Below are positions 1-7,677 of a stretch of 34,374 nt of DNA, one piece after another; the first letter of the stretch is position 1; each line of letters begins with the position of its first letter. The translations under genes and the position numbers were made by a program. The DNA is from Clostridiales bacterium. Its GTDB lineage: Bacteria; Bacillota; Clostridia; Oscillospirales; Oscillospiraceae. Below the pieces are notes generated by a model. That model had not been told where the DNA came from. It searched no databases and saw only the letters and a list, made by a program, of their open reading frames with translations. The stretch spans positions 1 to 34,374 of the forward strand of contig DXYV01000030.1 in assembly GCA_019415645.1 (NCBI GenBank), given 5' to 3'.

Positions 1-671
1 CCCAGTGCGGCATCCCCCGGGAAGAGCTGTTCCTGACGGACAAGGTCTGGATCAGCAACGGGGGCTATGAAAAGGCCGCCGCCTCCATTGACGCGTCCCT
101 GAAGAAACTCCGGACCGACTACATCGACCTGATGCTGGTCCATCAGCCCTTCAACGACTACTATGGCACCTGGCGCGCCTTGGAGGAGGCCTATCGGGCG
201 GGGAAGCTCCGGGCCATCGGCGTGTCCAACTTCATGCCGGACCGCTTTATTGACCTATGCGGCTTTGTGGACATCCAACCTATGGTGAATCAGCTGGAGG
301 TCCATGTGTTCCAACAGCAGCGGACCATCCGCCCCTATTTGGAGAAACACGGTACCCAGCTCATGGCCTGGTCCCCGCTGGCCCAGGGGAGGAACGGGCT
401 CTTCACTGATCCCACGCTGACGGAGATCGGGGCGCGGTACGGCAAGACGGCGGCCCAGGTCAATCTGCGGTTCCTCATACAGTCCGGTGTGGTGGTGATT
501 CCCAAGTCCACCCACCGGGCACGTATGGCGGAGAATTTTGACCTGTTCGACTTCCGTCTGACCGACGGGGAGATGGGACAGCTACAGGCCCTGGATCTGG
601 GCCGCAGCCAGTTCATCGACCACTATGCCCCCGATGTGGCGGAGATGTTCGTGGGCGCCGGTTCTGTGTAG
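1..671 (+). CDS. Aldo/keto reductase, 5'-truncated by the window edge
   Basis: The reading frame is open from base 3 and ends at TAG 669-671, so the N-terminal part lies outside the window. The visible 222 or so residues are the C-terminal two-thirds of an aldo/keto reductase TIM barrel. DYIDLMLVHQP carries the catalytic histidine strand; AWSPLAQGRNG and the late IPKSTHRARMAEN match the NADPH-binding segments of the family. The resemblance is to the short prokaryotic 2,5-diketogluconate-reductase-like group, cytosolic NADPH-dependent carbonyl reductases; the substrate cannot be read from the sequence. The catalytic Asp, Tyr and Lys should be in the missing part. It ends just before a bidirectional terminator and faces the next gene tail to tail, so it is not in the same transcript as the redox block that follows. 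Confidence 0.93.
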   Translation, partial: QCGIPREELFLTDKVWISNGGYEKAAASIDASLKKLRTDYIDLMLVHQPFNDYYGTWRALEEAYRAGKLRAIGVSNFMPDRFIDLCGFVDIQPMVNQLEVHVFQQQRTIRPYLEKHGTQLMAWSPLAQGRNGLFTDPTLTEIGARYGKTAAQVNLRFLIQSGVVVIPKSTHRARMAENFDLFDFRLTDGEMGQLQALDLGRSQFIDHYAPDVAEMFVGAGSV

Positions 672-689
672 TAGTTCTTCGCATTTCAA

Positions 690-729
690 AAAGAAGTGGA
701 CTTCCATATAGTTGGGAGTCCACTTCTTT
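690..729. terminator. Bidirectional intrinsic terminator
   Basis: Sixteen-base arms 690-705 and 714-729 pair completely with one G-U wobble, around an 8-base loop. An A run on the left and TTTC on the right give U tracts in both directions. It sits between two convergent genes ending at 671 and 765 and can stop both transcripts. Confidence 0.88.
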
Positions 730-764
730 CGATAAGACAAATCTTGTGCTGCAAAGGATAAAAT

Positions 765-1863
765 TTACCGCCCAAAATACGCCCCAATGATTTTCATTCG
801 GTCCGCCTGCGTAACTTGAAAGGGGCAGCGGCTGTCACAGTGGCCGCAGGAGACGCAGTCAGAGGCATGCTTCTCCAGCTTGGCATAGTGGTCCGCCGCC
901 ATGGTGTCTCCGATTTTGGCCAGATCATAATACTTGTTGATAAGACCGACGTTCAGTCCGGCGGGGCAGGGCGCGCAGTGGTTGCAGTACACGCAGGTGC
1001 CGGTGACATCCTGTGGGGTGAAGGTTCCCAGGACAGAGTAGTCCCGTTCCTCCGGGGAGGTGTCCAGCCAGGCCAGCGCCTCCTTCATGTCCTCCAGATT
1101 TCGGATACCGGGCAGGACGGTCAGAACACCTGGCTTATCCAAAGCGTACTGGAGGCACTGGACCTTGGTGAGCGCTTTGCCGAAGGGAGAGGTTTTGCCG
1201 TTGAGCAGCTGCCCGGCGGAGTAGGGCTTCATCACGGAAATGCCGATCCCCTCCGCCTCGCAGCGCTGGTACAGCTTCATCCGTTCCGATGCGCTTCCGA
1301 TGGCGAACTCCCCGTGCTGATAGTCATAGGCGGGATTGATGGAAAACATCAGCTGCTCCACCAGACCGGTATCCAATATGGTCTGGATCAATCCCGGCGT
1401 ATGAGAGCTGAAGAAGGCCGACGTGCCGGACCACGCCGGCCTTCTTCAGCTCCAGCAGGTAATCCAGCACTCCGTTTTTCTGATATGCGTTCCAGTCCCG
1501 CTCCTCGTCCAGACAGTGAATCATGCCGAAATCGATGTAGTCGGTTTTCAGTTCCTTCAGCTGCCAGTCCACCTGCCGCTTGACCGTGTCCAGGTCCGTG
1601 GTCCACCCGTACTCGCCGGTCTCATAATTGGCGCCGAAGTGGATCTGGTAGAACAGCTCCTTCCGTACTGAGCCAAGAGCCTCACCCACATAGGGAAAGG
1701 TCCGTGCCCCGGCGGTGGCGAAGTCCAGGTAATTGACTCCATGCTCATAGGCGTAGGTCAGCGCGGCGGCGGCCTCCTGAGCCGGCGCCTCAAAGATGGG
1801 GCCGGTGCCGAAGCCTATGACGCTGATTTTATCCCCGGTCCTTGGGTGAATTCTGTATTCCAT
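765..1863 (-). pseudogene. Aldo/keto reductase with C-terminal 4Fe-4S domain, frameshifted
   Basis: Start ATG 1863 follows GGAGGATTCCG. The first part (about residues 1-150) reads as an aldo/keto reductase up to GVVRHVG, then the frame leaves the family. From about 1412 downward the family continues in another frame as FSSHTPGLIQTILDTG and on to two Cys clusters, CNHCAPCPAG and CVSCGHCDSRCP, which should bind two 4Fe-4S clusters. The full protein would be about 365 residues, normal for ferredoxin-tailed aldo/keto reductases of gut Firmicutes, which are thought to couple reduction to an internal electron relay. Removing four bases (cttc on the minus strand, near 1412-1418) restores the exact family motif GFSSH; removing one gives GFFSSH. 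The disruption lies in a perfect inverted repeat (1405-1452). A sequencing error cannot be excluded. It is on the same strand as the TetR, flavodoxin and DUF362 genes, 137 bases downstream of TetR. Confidence 0.85.
1405..1452. repeat. 16-bp perfect inverted repeat at the frameshift site
   Basis: Arms 1405-1420 and 1437-1452 are perfectly complementary over 16 bases, with a 16-base spacer. On the coding (minus) strand, one arm encodes the normal ELKKAG segment and the other is the abnormal ggccttcttcagctc that breaks the frame. Without the extra four bases the second arm would be an imperfect copy, so the disrupted state is the perfected palindrome. Confidence 0.85.
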
Positions 1864-2000
1864 CGGAATCCTCCATATGCTATCGTATATCAGGTTTTAT
1901 CACCGGCGATTTGCCGCCTGCTTGGGGCTACGGGAGCGGGCCGTTGTGGAGCGGGCTCCCCGCATGGCGCGATGTGCCGGTGTGTGCTCCCTGGCTTTTG

Positions 2001-2630
2001 TTAAGAAAAGGCTCGCAGCAGATTGCTCACAAAGGATTTCGTAAGCTCATAGACGGAGTAATGCGTGTACTCCACGCGGGCCAGCTCCATGGCCTCCAGC
2101 TGTTTTTCCGTGTGGGAGGTATAGGGGTAGACGCCGAACAGGAAGGGGAAAAACGCATAGAGAAAGTCCTGAATCTCGCTTGCCGTCATAACTGGAAAGA
2201 ATCGTCCCAGGCAGCAGGTGACGGCCCGCAGCGCGCTGGCGTAGGATCGCTTGAAGGACACCAGGTTTTCCAGGCGGCTGTTTCCTTCCATATCATAGAG
2301 GTTCATGCTCATCAGCTTCAGCATACAACTCCGCCGTTCCAGGGTGCGGGCCAGTGCATCCGCAAACTGCTCCGCGGACAGCGGATCGTCCCGGCGGGCG
2401 AGTTCCTCCAGATCCGCGATCCAAAGTTCGTGCTCCCGCTGAAGAAGGGCCAGAAAGATCTCCTCCTTGGTCTGAAAGTAGTTGTAAATGGAAGTGCGGG
2501 TAAAAGAAGTCTTTGCCCCAATATCCCGGATGGTGATGTCCCGGAATCCCATGGTCTCATAGAGTGCGGCGCAGGCGTCGATGATTTCTTCCTTTCTGGC
2601 GTTGGTCAGTTCTTCCGAACCCTTTGGCAT
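2001..2630 (-). CDS. TetR/AcrR-family transcriptional regulator
   Basis: A 209-residue protein. Residues about 10-60 form the TetR helix-turn-helix: RKEEIIDACAALYETMGF, then ITIRDIGAKTSFTRTSIYNYF and the typical FQTKEEIFLALL. The rest is a helical ligand-binding and dimer domain with no family signature I can assign. The start ATG 2630 lies 7 bases past the flavodoxin stop, and its GAGG ribosome site overlaps that stop, so it is translationally coupled as the third gene of a DUF362-flavodoxin-TetR operon. Two TGACA-N3-TGTCA palindromes flank the operon promoter (4065-4113), which suggests that this protein represses its own operon and is released by a redox-related or small organic ligand. 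The regulator-operator pairing is inferred from position. Confidence 0.93.
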   Translation of the reverse strand: MPKGSEELTNARKEEIIDACAALYETMGFRDITIRDIGAKTSFTRTSIYNYFQTKEEIFLALLQREHELWIADLEELARRDDPLSAEQFADALARTLERRSCMLKLMSMNLYDMEGNSRLENLVSFKRSYASALRAVTCCLGRFFPVMTASEIQDFLYAFFPFLFGVYPYTSHTEKQLEAMELARVEYTHYSVYELTKSFVSNLLRAFS

Positions 2631-2637
2631 GGCTGCC

Positions 2638-3105
2638 TCACAGTCCCAGGACGGACTTGGCCCAGGCAGCCGCGCCGCTGTTCACCAGCTTGCCCCGCTT
2701 CCAGTCAGCCTTGGGGCAGTGGCCCTCCAAACTTTTCTCCGCCTGTCCAATTCCGCTTCCGCCGGAAGTGGCGAAGGGAATGAGGATCTTTCCGGAAAAG
2801 TCGTAGCTCTCCAGGAAGGTGTCCACAATGCGAGGCTCCACATACCACCAGACCGGGAACCCCACAAATACCGTGTCATACTGTTCCATATGCTTCACCG
2901 GCTCCGCGATAGCAGGGCGGCAGGCGGGATCGTTCATCTCGATGGTGCTGCGGCTCTTCTTGTCCATCCAGTTCAGGTCGGCGTCAGTATAGGGCTCCAC
3001 CGGGCGAATCTCATACAGATCGGCGCCTACTGCCTGCGCCATCTCTCTGGCGGCACGTGCGGTCACGCCGCTGGCGGAAAAATAGGCTACCAAAGTTTTG
3101 CTCAT
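2638..3105 (-). CDS. Flavodoxin
   Basis: The protein has 155 residues from ATG 3105. That start is preferred because GGAGGAAAGCAAC lies directly before it; an upstream in-frame ATG at 3120 would put the ribosome site inside the gene. The N-terminus KTLVAYFSASGVTARAARE is the FMN phosphate-binding loop. Residues about 60-105 carry the DTVFVGFPVWWYVEPRIVD segment that stacks on the isoalloxazine ring, and IPFATSGGSGIG is the second FMN loop. This flavodoxin_4-type protein is a soluble low-potential electron carrier, or could serve as a small quinone or flavin reductase. It lies 22 bases after the DUF362 gene and 7 before the TetR gene. Its partner may be the DUF362 Fe-S protein or the neighbouring aldo/keto reductase; that is inference. 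Confidence 0.93.
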   Translation of the reverse strand: MSKTLVAYFSASGVTARAAREMAQAVGADLYEIRPVEPYTDADLNWMDKKSRSTIEMNDPACRPAIAEPVKHMEQYDTVFVGFPVWWYVEPRIVDTFLESYDFSGKILIPFATSGGSGIGQAEKSLEGHCPKADWKRGKLVNSGAAAWAKSVLGL

Positions 3106-3127
3106 GTTGCTTTCCTCCATTCCGACC

Positions 3128-4018
3128 TTACAGTTCGATCAGTTCATACTCGCGGGAACCGAAGCCCAGGTCGGCGGCGGCCTCGATGGTGTGGATGCCG
3201 TTGCGGCTGTTCACCCGCTCCATGAAGTGTTCCTTGCCGGGGTCGTCGGAGGCCATCACCAGGTCGATGCAGGCTTGGTCAATGGCCACCGGGTCCAGGG
3301 AGGCCAGAATGCCGATGTCCTTCATGCAGGGGTCCTCCGCCACGGCGCAGCAGTCGCAGTCCACGGAGAGGTTCTTCATCACGTTGATGAAGGCGATCTT
3401 TTCCTTAAAATGCTCCACCACGCTCATGGCCGCGTCGGCCATGGCCTCGGGGAATGCCACGGAGTCGGCGTGCTGCTCCCAGGTCTTGTACCGGTCATCG
3501 GTCTTACCGGCGGAGTGAATCAGCGCCTTGCCCGCCCGGGAGGCGCACCCGATGGACAGCTGTTTCAGAGCGCCGCCGTAGCCGCCCATGGGGTGGCCCT
3601 TGAAGTGGGCCAGCACCAGCATGGAGTCGTAGTGCATGATGTTCTTGCCCACGTGGTTCTCCTGGAGCACTTTGCCGTTGGGAATGGACCAGACCACGTC
3701 CGGGCCCTCGGCGTCCATTAGGTCTACGTCGAAATACTTGGTCCAGCCGTGCTCCTCCAGCAGCTTCCAATGGGACTCAGTATTGTCCCGTACGCCGCCG
3801 GAAGCGTCGCCATAGGCGGTATTGCACTCCACGATGGTGCCATGGACGGCCTCTGCCATGGGTTTCCAGAACTCCGGATGCAGAAAGTTCTGGTTGCCTT
3901 TCTCTCCGGAGTGGACCTTGACCGCTACCTTTCCAGGCAGTTCCACCCCCAAGGCGTGATACAGCGCAACCACCTTTTCCGGCGTGATCTCCCGCGTGAA
4001 ATAAACCTTAGCTTTCAT
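3128..4018 (-). CDS. DUF362-family Fe-S protein
   Basis: The protein has 296 residues from ATG 4018, which follows AAAGGAGAAGTTACC; an ATG at 4054 is in frame but has no good ribosome site. The sequence shows DUF362 features: KVAVKVHSGEKGN near the start, ECNTAYGDASGG, a GHPMGGYGGALKQLSIGCASR core, and DIGILASLDPVAIDQACIDLV near the C-terminus. Cysteines in DCDCCAVAEDPC could ligate a metal or Fe-S cluster; I see no separate ferredoxin domain. The biochemical activity of this family is not established. It is the first gene of the minus-strand redox operon, directly behind the TTGACA/TATAGT promoter and two palindromic operators. With flavodoxin and a 4Fe-4S aldo/keto reductase nearby, an electron-transfer or redox-stress role is likely. 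Confidence 0.88.
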   Translation of the reverse strand: MKAKVYFTREITPEKVVALYHALGVELPGKVAVKVHSGEKGNQNFLHPEFWKPMAEAVHGTIVECNTAYGDASGGVRDNTESHWKLLEEHGWTKYFDVDLMDAEGPDVVWSIPNGKVLQENHVGKNIMHYDSMLVLAHFKGHPMGGYGGALKQLSIGCASRAGKALIHSAGKTDDRYKTWEQHADSVAFPEAMADAAMSVVEHFKEKIAFINVMKNLSVDCDCCAVAEDPCMKDIGILASLDPVAIDQACIDLVMASDDPGKEHFMERVNSRNGIHTIEAAADLGFGSREYELIEL

Positions 4019-4064
4019 GGTAACTTCTCCTTTGACAAACTGCAGCGATTTCATTCAATGGTTC

Positions 4065-4077
4065 TGACACAATGTCA
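4065..4077. promoter_or_regulatory. Candidate TetR operator O1
   Basis: The perfect palindrome TGACACAATGTCA (5-base arms TGACA/TGTCA, 3-base centre) lies just downstream of the -10 box of the minus-strand promoter. It has the same arms as the second site at 4101-4113, and the centres are 36 bases apart. Confidence 0.65.
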
Positions 4078-4085
4078 ACATATAG

Positions 4086-4114
4086 ACTATACCACTATTC
4101 TGACAGAGTGTCAA
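4086..4114 (-). promoter_or_regulatory. Sigma-A promoter of the DUF362-flavodoxin-TetR operon
   Basis: Read on the minus strand, a perfect -35 TTGACA (4114-4109) and -10 TATAGT (4091-4086) are separated by exactly 17 bases. Transcription should start near 4079, giving a 60-base leader before ATG 4018. An AT-rich palindrome GAAAATATTTTC (4124-4135) just upstream could act as an UP element. Both flanking palindromes overlap RNA polymerase contacts, so repression should be tight. Confidence 0.82.
4101..4113. promoter_or_regulatory. Candidate TetR operator O2
   Basis: The perfect palindrome TGACAGAGTGTCA overlaps the -35 TTGACA. Its arms are identical to O1 (4065-4077) and only the 3-base centre differs, as expected for two sites of one dimeric repressor. 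Confidence 0.65.
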
Positions 4115-4141
4115 TATTGCTTGAAAATATTTTCTGCAAAG

Positions 4142-4179
4142 AGCGTCTCTGTCCGGAATAGATTCTGAACAGAGACGCT
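4142..4179. other. Stem-loop, possible minus-strand terminator or relic
   Basis: Eleven-base perfect arms AGCGTCTCTGT (4142-4152) and ACAGAGACGCT (4169-4179) enclose a 16-base loop. On the minus strand the stem is followed by CTTTGC, a weak U tract; on the plus strand no U tract follows. It lies between divergent transcription units where no known gene needs a terminator, so it may insulate the redox promoter or be left from a lost gene. Confidence 0.5.
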
Positions 4180-4308
4180 GACACCGGCTCCAATCCTTTT
4201 CTGAAAGAACTGGGCTTACTGAGGAGACATTTGGTAGAGTCGTTTTGCATCATAGGAACAAGGCAGTCTCGTCTCTTTGTCAATGTTTACAGATAAATCT
4301 CATAAAAC

Positions 4309-4337
4309 CTGTCATATGTCGTAAGATATGTTATACT
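4309..4337 (+). promoter_or_regulatory. Extended -10 promoter of the helicase operon leader
   Basis: The -10 TATACT (4332-4337) is preceded by TGT (4329-4331), an extended -10. A partial -35 CTGTCA (4309-4314) lies 17 bases upstream. Transcription would start near 4344 and read into the structured leader. Confidence 0.6.
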
Positions 4338-4343
4338 GCAAGC

Positions 4344-4500
4344 AAGAAAATATTGATTATTGATGCTCCATAGTATGGGAAATTGGATTCAGGAAGTATT
4401 TGAGAATGGGAATACGACAGGGCCAAAATCCAAAACATGTTATTTCTGCATCAGTCTATTTTGCTCTCTACCATACTATGCTGACAGCATAGTATATCAG
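4344..4500 (+). ncRNA. Candidate structured leader RNA with two alternative folds
   Basis: I see nested complementarity. P1 pairs CATAGTATGG (4369-4378) with CCATACTATG (4471-4480). Inside it P2 pairs TTGGATT (4383-4389) with AATCCAA (4427-4433), and inside that P3 pairs GTATT (4396-4400) with AATAC (4411-4415). The 3' strand of P1 is also part of a competing 11-base hairpin, ATACTATGCTG (4473-4483) with CAGCATAGTAT (4485-4495), so P1 and this hairpin cannot form together. A strong terminator follows at 4502-4540, before the first gene of the operon. This arrangement suits a regulatory leader (attenuator) or a free-standing small RNA of about 200 bases. It matches no riboswitch class I recognise. 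Function is inferred. Confidence 0.5.
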
Positions 4501-4501
4501 C

Positions 4502-4540
4502 GCACCTTTGCCTCTTTCCAAGAGGCAGGGTGTGCTTTTT
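4502..4540 (+). terminator. Strong intrinsic terminator in the leader
   Basis: Arms 4502-4516 and 4520-4535 pair with one bulged T and two G-U pairs around a 3-base TCC loop. TTTTTGTTTCTTT follows. It lies 45 bases upstream of the GTG start at 4585, so transcripts of the operon must read through it or start elsewhere. Confidence 0.85.
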
Positions 4541-4584
4541 GTTTCTTTGAGATTCTGTTGTGGAAGGCAAGGAGGGGCATAATT

Positions 4585-7500
4585 GTGGCGCTGGATGAAT
4601 CTGCTGCTGTTGAAAAATTACAGAAATTATTCCCGACAGGAGTAATTTTTGCAGATCAATACATGAAACAGACGGGACTGCTATCGTTTGAAGTACATAA
4701 AATTGCAAAGGCCTGCGGGAAAACCCGTGCTGAATGGCTTTCCTCACACGGATTTGTCTGGAAAGAAACGGGATATGTTGAACCAGATATGCGCATCCGT
4801 GACGTCGAGGCACCCGTGGACGGTACGGATGCCTTCCGCATTGCGGACTATGTATTCCGCAGATTCCCCTTAGCGGGGGAAGATATTCTGACACAGGAAG
4901 AGAATCAACTTCTGTATCAAAGTGCAAATCAAACGGTTAAGAAAATCCTGATGGGTGATACGCACATCACCAAGCGGGATGAAGTTGTTCTGGTGTTGGA
5001 AACAATCGAATTGCTGAAATCCTGGTCAACGGATCTTCTGAATCGCGAAGGCGCCGGAACATTCTGGAACTATATCTTCATGCAGTACGGCTTTCATCCG
5101 GAAAACTCAGAGGAAGCCGAAAAGAGATTGTACGCAAGATTTCGCTTAGCCATTCGAAACACGCTTGATACCTATAAGCGGTTCTTTGCACCAGCAGGAA
5201 CACATCGATACTATACCTCGCTCCTGCTCCATGCGCTTGCACCGAGACAAAGCATAGAAGCTCTTTTTAATATTCTGTTCGATTTCTATGTAAAAAACCT
5301 GGACTTTCAGTACGTTGTGGAGGACATCAGCTACAAAGTATTCACAAAGGGGATGCGGGCCCGCTGGGATACTCATATTACCAAAGATGATCATCTGCAG
5401 CTCCGCTCCGATGCAGTTTTCTCCGGTTTGCAGGCGCTGTTTCGTGAACGGCCCGGGTATATGGCCGTCCTTGCTGACACGATTGTGAAAAAGATGGACG
5501 CACTGCTGCGTGGGGATAGTGAAGTAACATTTCATACCGAAAGAAATGATTGGGACCGCTTACTTTATGAATGGTATCACAAAAAAAGCTCTACCGAGCG
5601 AATCCATGTTCAAGGGGAGCGCCGGCAGCATAAGACGGAATATGTGGCCACCACAGCGGAGCGTATTTATGTCCAGTATGCGATGGTAAATGAGATGGTT
5701 GGGCTACGCTTTCCCAGAATCCGATTGTCCAGTGTGGAAGAGGAACGACCGATCATCAAAATCACCCAAAATGGTATTCTCATTTTTGAGGATGACCTAT
5801 CCGTAACAGGTAACGATTTATGTTTGACCACCCGCAGCCGCTTTATTCCCCTTCAGGAAACGGAGTATGACTTCTCGCAGGAGCCACAAGTGCGGGTTGA
5901 AATTCTGTATAAGCATGATTGTCTCTATCGTTCGGAGGCAAAGCTTGAACGAAGTTACGTTCTGTTTGACGAGGCAGGCAACGAGCGTATCCCCAAAGCG
6001 GGTGCTGCCTATCTCTTTGCCGCCGAATTGTCCACCGTTGAATTTATCGGCGAGGACGGGATCTATCAACTGACGCATCCTGGCCAGCTGTATCGAATCA
6101 ATTTGTCGGAGGTAGCCGCCGCCGCGGTCGATGGAGCCGAGATTTTTGCGGACGCTGCGACTGCGTCCCAGTTTCGCCACCACACATCGCAGCGGCGGGT
6201 CAGCGGGGTACGAATCGTAGAGCAGGGGAATTGCGCGGACATCTTTTCAGAACCCTTTGTTCTGATGATTCGTATGCCGGAAGGCGAGCCGATCCTTCGG
6301 TATCAGCTATCGGTAGATGGAGTCCGATATGGGCCGAATCGCCTGAAAAACAGCGAGGATACCTATGAAATCAGCACCGCGGAGGATGATGGCGTTTTAC
6401 ATCGCATCCGGATCATTGACGTTGCGGACGATTCTGTAAAATATGAGTATCGCTACATCATTCTGCAAAATTTCCGGCTATCAACGGATAAGCAGCTGTA
6501 TCGGAGCGGGTCGGATATGGTTCAGGCAACGGTATTGCGGCATGGAAATGAGTCCAAGGCCGAAATCCCTCTCCCTCAGGGGGCTGGACAGGTTGATTTT
6601 TCACTTCCCGGCCTTCCTTACCAGTTTGAACTGGACGTACCGGCTGTGCAATGTACCTTTATGGGAAAGAACGCATTTTCTGCGCCGGAGGCTGTGTGGC
6701 ATAAGGATATCAGTCCTGGGGAATTTGTATCTCTGCAGGTGCCGGAAGGCTGGTCCGGCGTGCTGATGCTCGACGCAAGCTGTGTCCCGCCGGCGCCCGC
6801 AAAGGGTCAATTTGAGCTTGGTAATTTTCTGCGTTCTATGCCCGATCTTGAGGGGGCAAAGGCGCTCTGGATCTCTTTGAAAGATGAGCGCGGGCATCAT
6901 GAGAAGTATAAGATCACCACGCTCATCTTTACGCCGCAATTTCTACGCAGTCCTTTGGAACTTCATGCGGGCAGGCTGTGCTGGCAGGTCACAGATAATT
7001 TCTTTGGAGGGCCGAACCCGCAGTTTCAAATCACCTGCGGCCTGCCAGACAAGAAGGAACTGCATTATCAAGCCTCTTATGAAGATCGTGTCCTGAACGA
7101 GTCCTGTGATCTCCCGGATGGACGTCATCCTTTTCAGGTCTTTCTCGCGGGAAGGAAGAGCGTATTTGCTCCCAGTGCGGTAAGCCAATTGATCTATCAG
7201 GGCGAGTTGATTGCAGGAGATCCCAGGGCATTCGCCTTTGAGCAGAAGGAAATCCTGCTGGGAGATGCGCTCTGCTGGGACTTTGACACCGATATGCTGA
7301 AAACCGTATTTATGAAACCAGGCTGCGGCATCATCAGGGACCTGGTCTATCAGGGGGAAAGTATCGCCTCTGGCGAGCCTGTTGCGGCCTCCTCCTACTC
7401 AGGCACCCTGTATTTTGTGGATCAGGCAGGGAATTACCGCCTATTCAACTCAAATCCTTCCAGAAAAGGGTTCGAACTGGTGAACCCGGTCAACCTCTGG

Positions 7501-7674
7501 ATCGTGAATGAGCACCTGCTGATTCTGCGTTGCGCAACAGATGACACCGTTTATATTGACAACCGATACTCCACCATCGTCAACCGAAGTCCTTCTGTGA
7601 TTATGAGCAAACAGGAGCAGCGGGCCCGGCTGATGACGCCGGACTATTTCGCGTACACAGTGAAAGAGGTGTAA
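4585..7674 (+). CDS. Large protein of unknown function, partner of the helicase (DruH-like by position)
   Basis: The protein has 1029 residues from GTG 4585, chosen because AAGGAGGGG lies 7 bases upstream; the frame is open back to 4360, but that stretch contains the leader terminator. I recognise no catalytic motif, transmembrane segment or signal peptide. Residues about 15-60 look like a small helical DNA-binding-type domain (TGLLSFEVHKIAKACGKTR). Residues about 100-370 are mostly helical, with a conserved-looking HALAPRQSIEALFNILFDFY segment. Residues about 380-1020 are rich in beta strand, consistent with several beta-sandwich or propeller-like modules. The stop is 3 bases before the TTG of the DEAH helicase, so the two should be made together. 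A large unknown protein directly before a DUF1998 helicase is the layout of Druantia type III (DruH-DruE). Homology to DruH is not shown by motif. Base composition looks more AT-rich than its neighbours, hinting at transfer. Confidence 0.85.
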   Translation: MALDESAAVEKLQKLFPTGVIFADQYMKQTGLLSFEVHKIAKACGKTRAEWLSSHGFVWKETGYVEPDMRIRDVEAPVDGTDAFRIADYVFRRFPLAGEDILTQEENQLLYQSANQTVKKILMGDTHITKRDEVVLVLETIELLKSWSTDLLNREGAGTFWNYIFMQYGFHPENSEEAEKRLYARFRLAIRNTLDTYKRFFAPAGTHRYYTSLLLHALAPRQSIEALFNILFDFYVKNLDFQYVVEDISYKVFTKGMRARWDTHITKDDHLQLRSDAVFSGLQALFRERPGYMAVLADTIVKKMDALLRGDSEVTFHTERNDWDRLLYEWYHKKSSTERIHVQGERRQHKTEYVATTAERIYVQYAMVNEMVGLRFPRIRLSSVEEERPIIKITQNGILIFEDDLSVTGNDLCLTTRSRFIPLQETEYDFSQEPQVRVEILYKHDCLYRSEAKLERSYVLFDEAGNERIPKAGAAYLFAAELSTVEFIGEDGIYQLTHPGQLYRINLSEVAAAAVDGAEIFADAATASQFRHHTSQRRVSGVRIVEQGNCADIFSEPFVLMIRMPEGEPILRYQLSVDGVRYGPNRLKNSEDTYEISTAEDDGVLHRIRIIDVADDSVKYEYRYIILQNFRLSTDKQLYRSGSDMVQATVLRHGNESKAEIPLPQGAGQVDFSLPGLPYQFELDVPAVQCTFMGKNAFSAPEAVWHKDISPGEFVSLQVPEGWSGVLMLDASCVPPAPAKGQFELGNFLRSMPDLEGAKALWISLKDERGHHEKYKITTLIFTPQFLRSPLELHAGRLCWQVTDNFFGGPNPQFQITCGLPDKKELHYQASYEDRVLNESCDLPDGRHPFQVFLAGRKSVFAPSAVSQLIYQGELIAGDPRAFAFEQKEILLGDALCWDFDTDMLKTVFMKPGCGIIRDLVYQGESIASGEPVAASSYSGTLYFVDQAGNYRLFNSNPSRKGFELVNPVNLWIVNEHLLILRCATDDTVYIDNRYSTIVNRSPSVIMSKQEQRARLMTPDYFAYTVKEV

Positions 7675-7677
7675 CCC

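Noticed and set aside
4095..4283. 62-codon minus-strand open frame upstream of the redox operon
   Set aside because: It spans the stem-loop at 4142-4179 and overlaps the promoter; no ribosome site and no resemblance to a protein family.
4360..4584. Upstream extension of the 1029-aa protein to ATG 4360
   Set aside because: The stretch contains the leader stems and a strong terminator, reads as low-quality protein sequence, and the GTG at 4585 has an AAGGAGGGG ribosome site.
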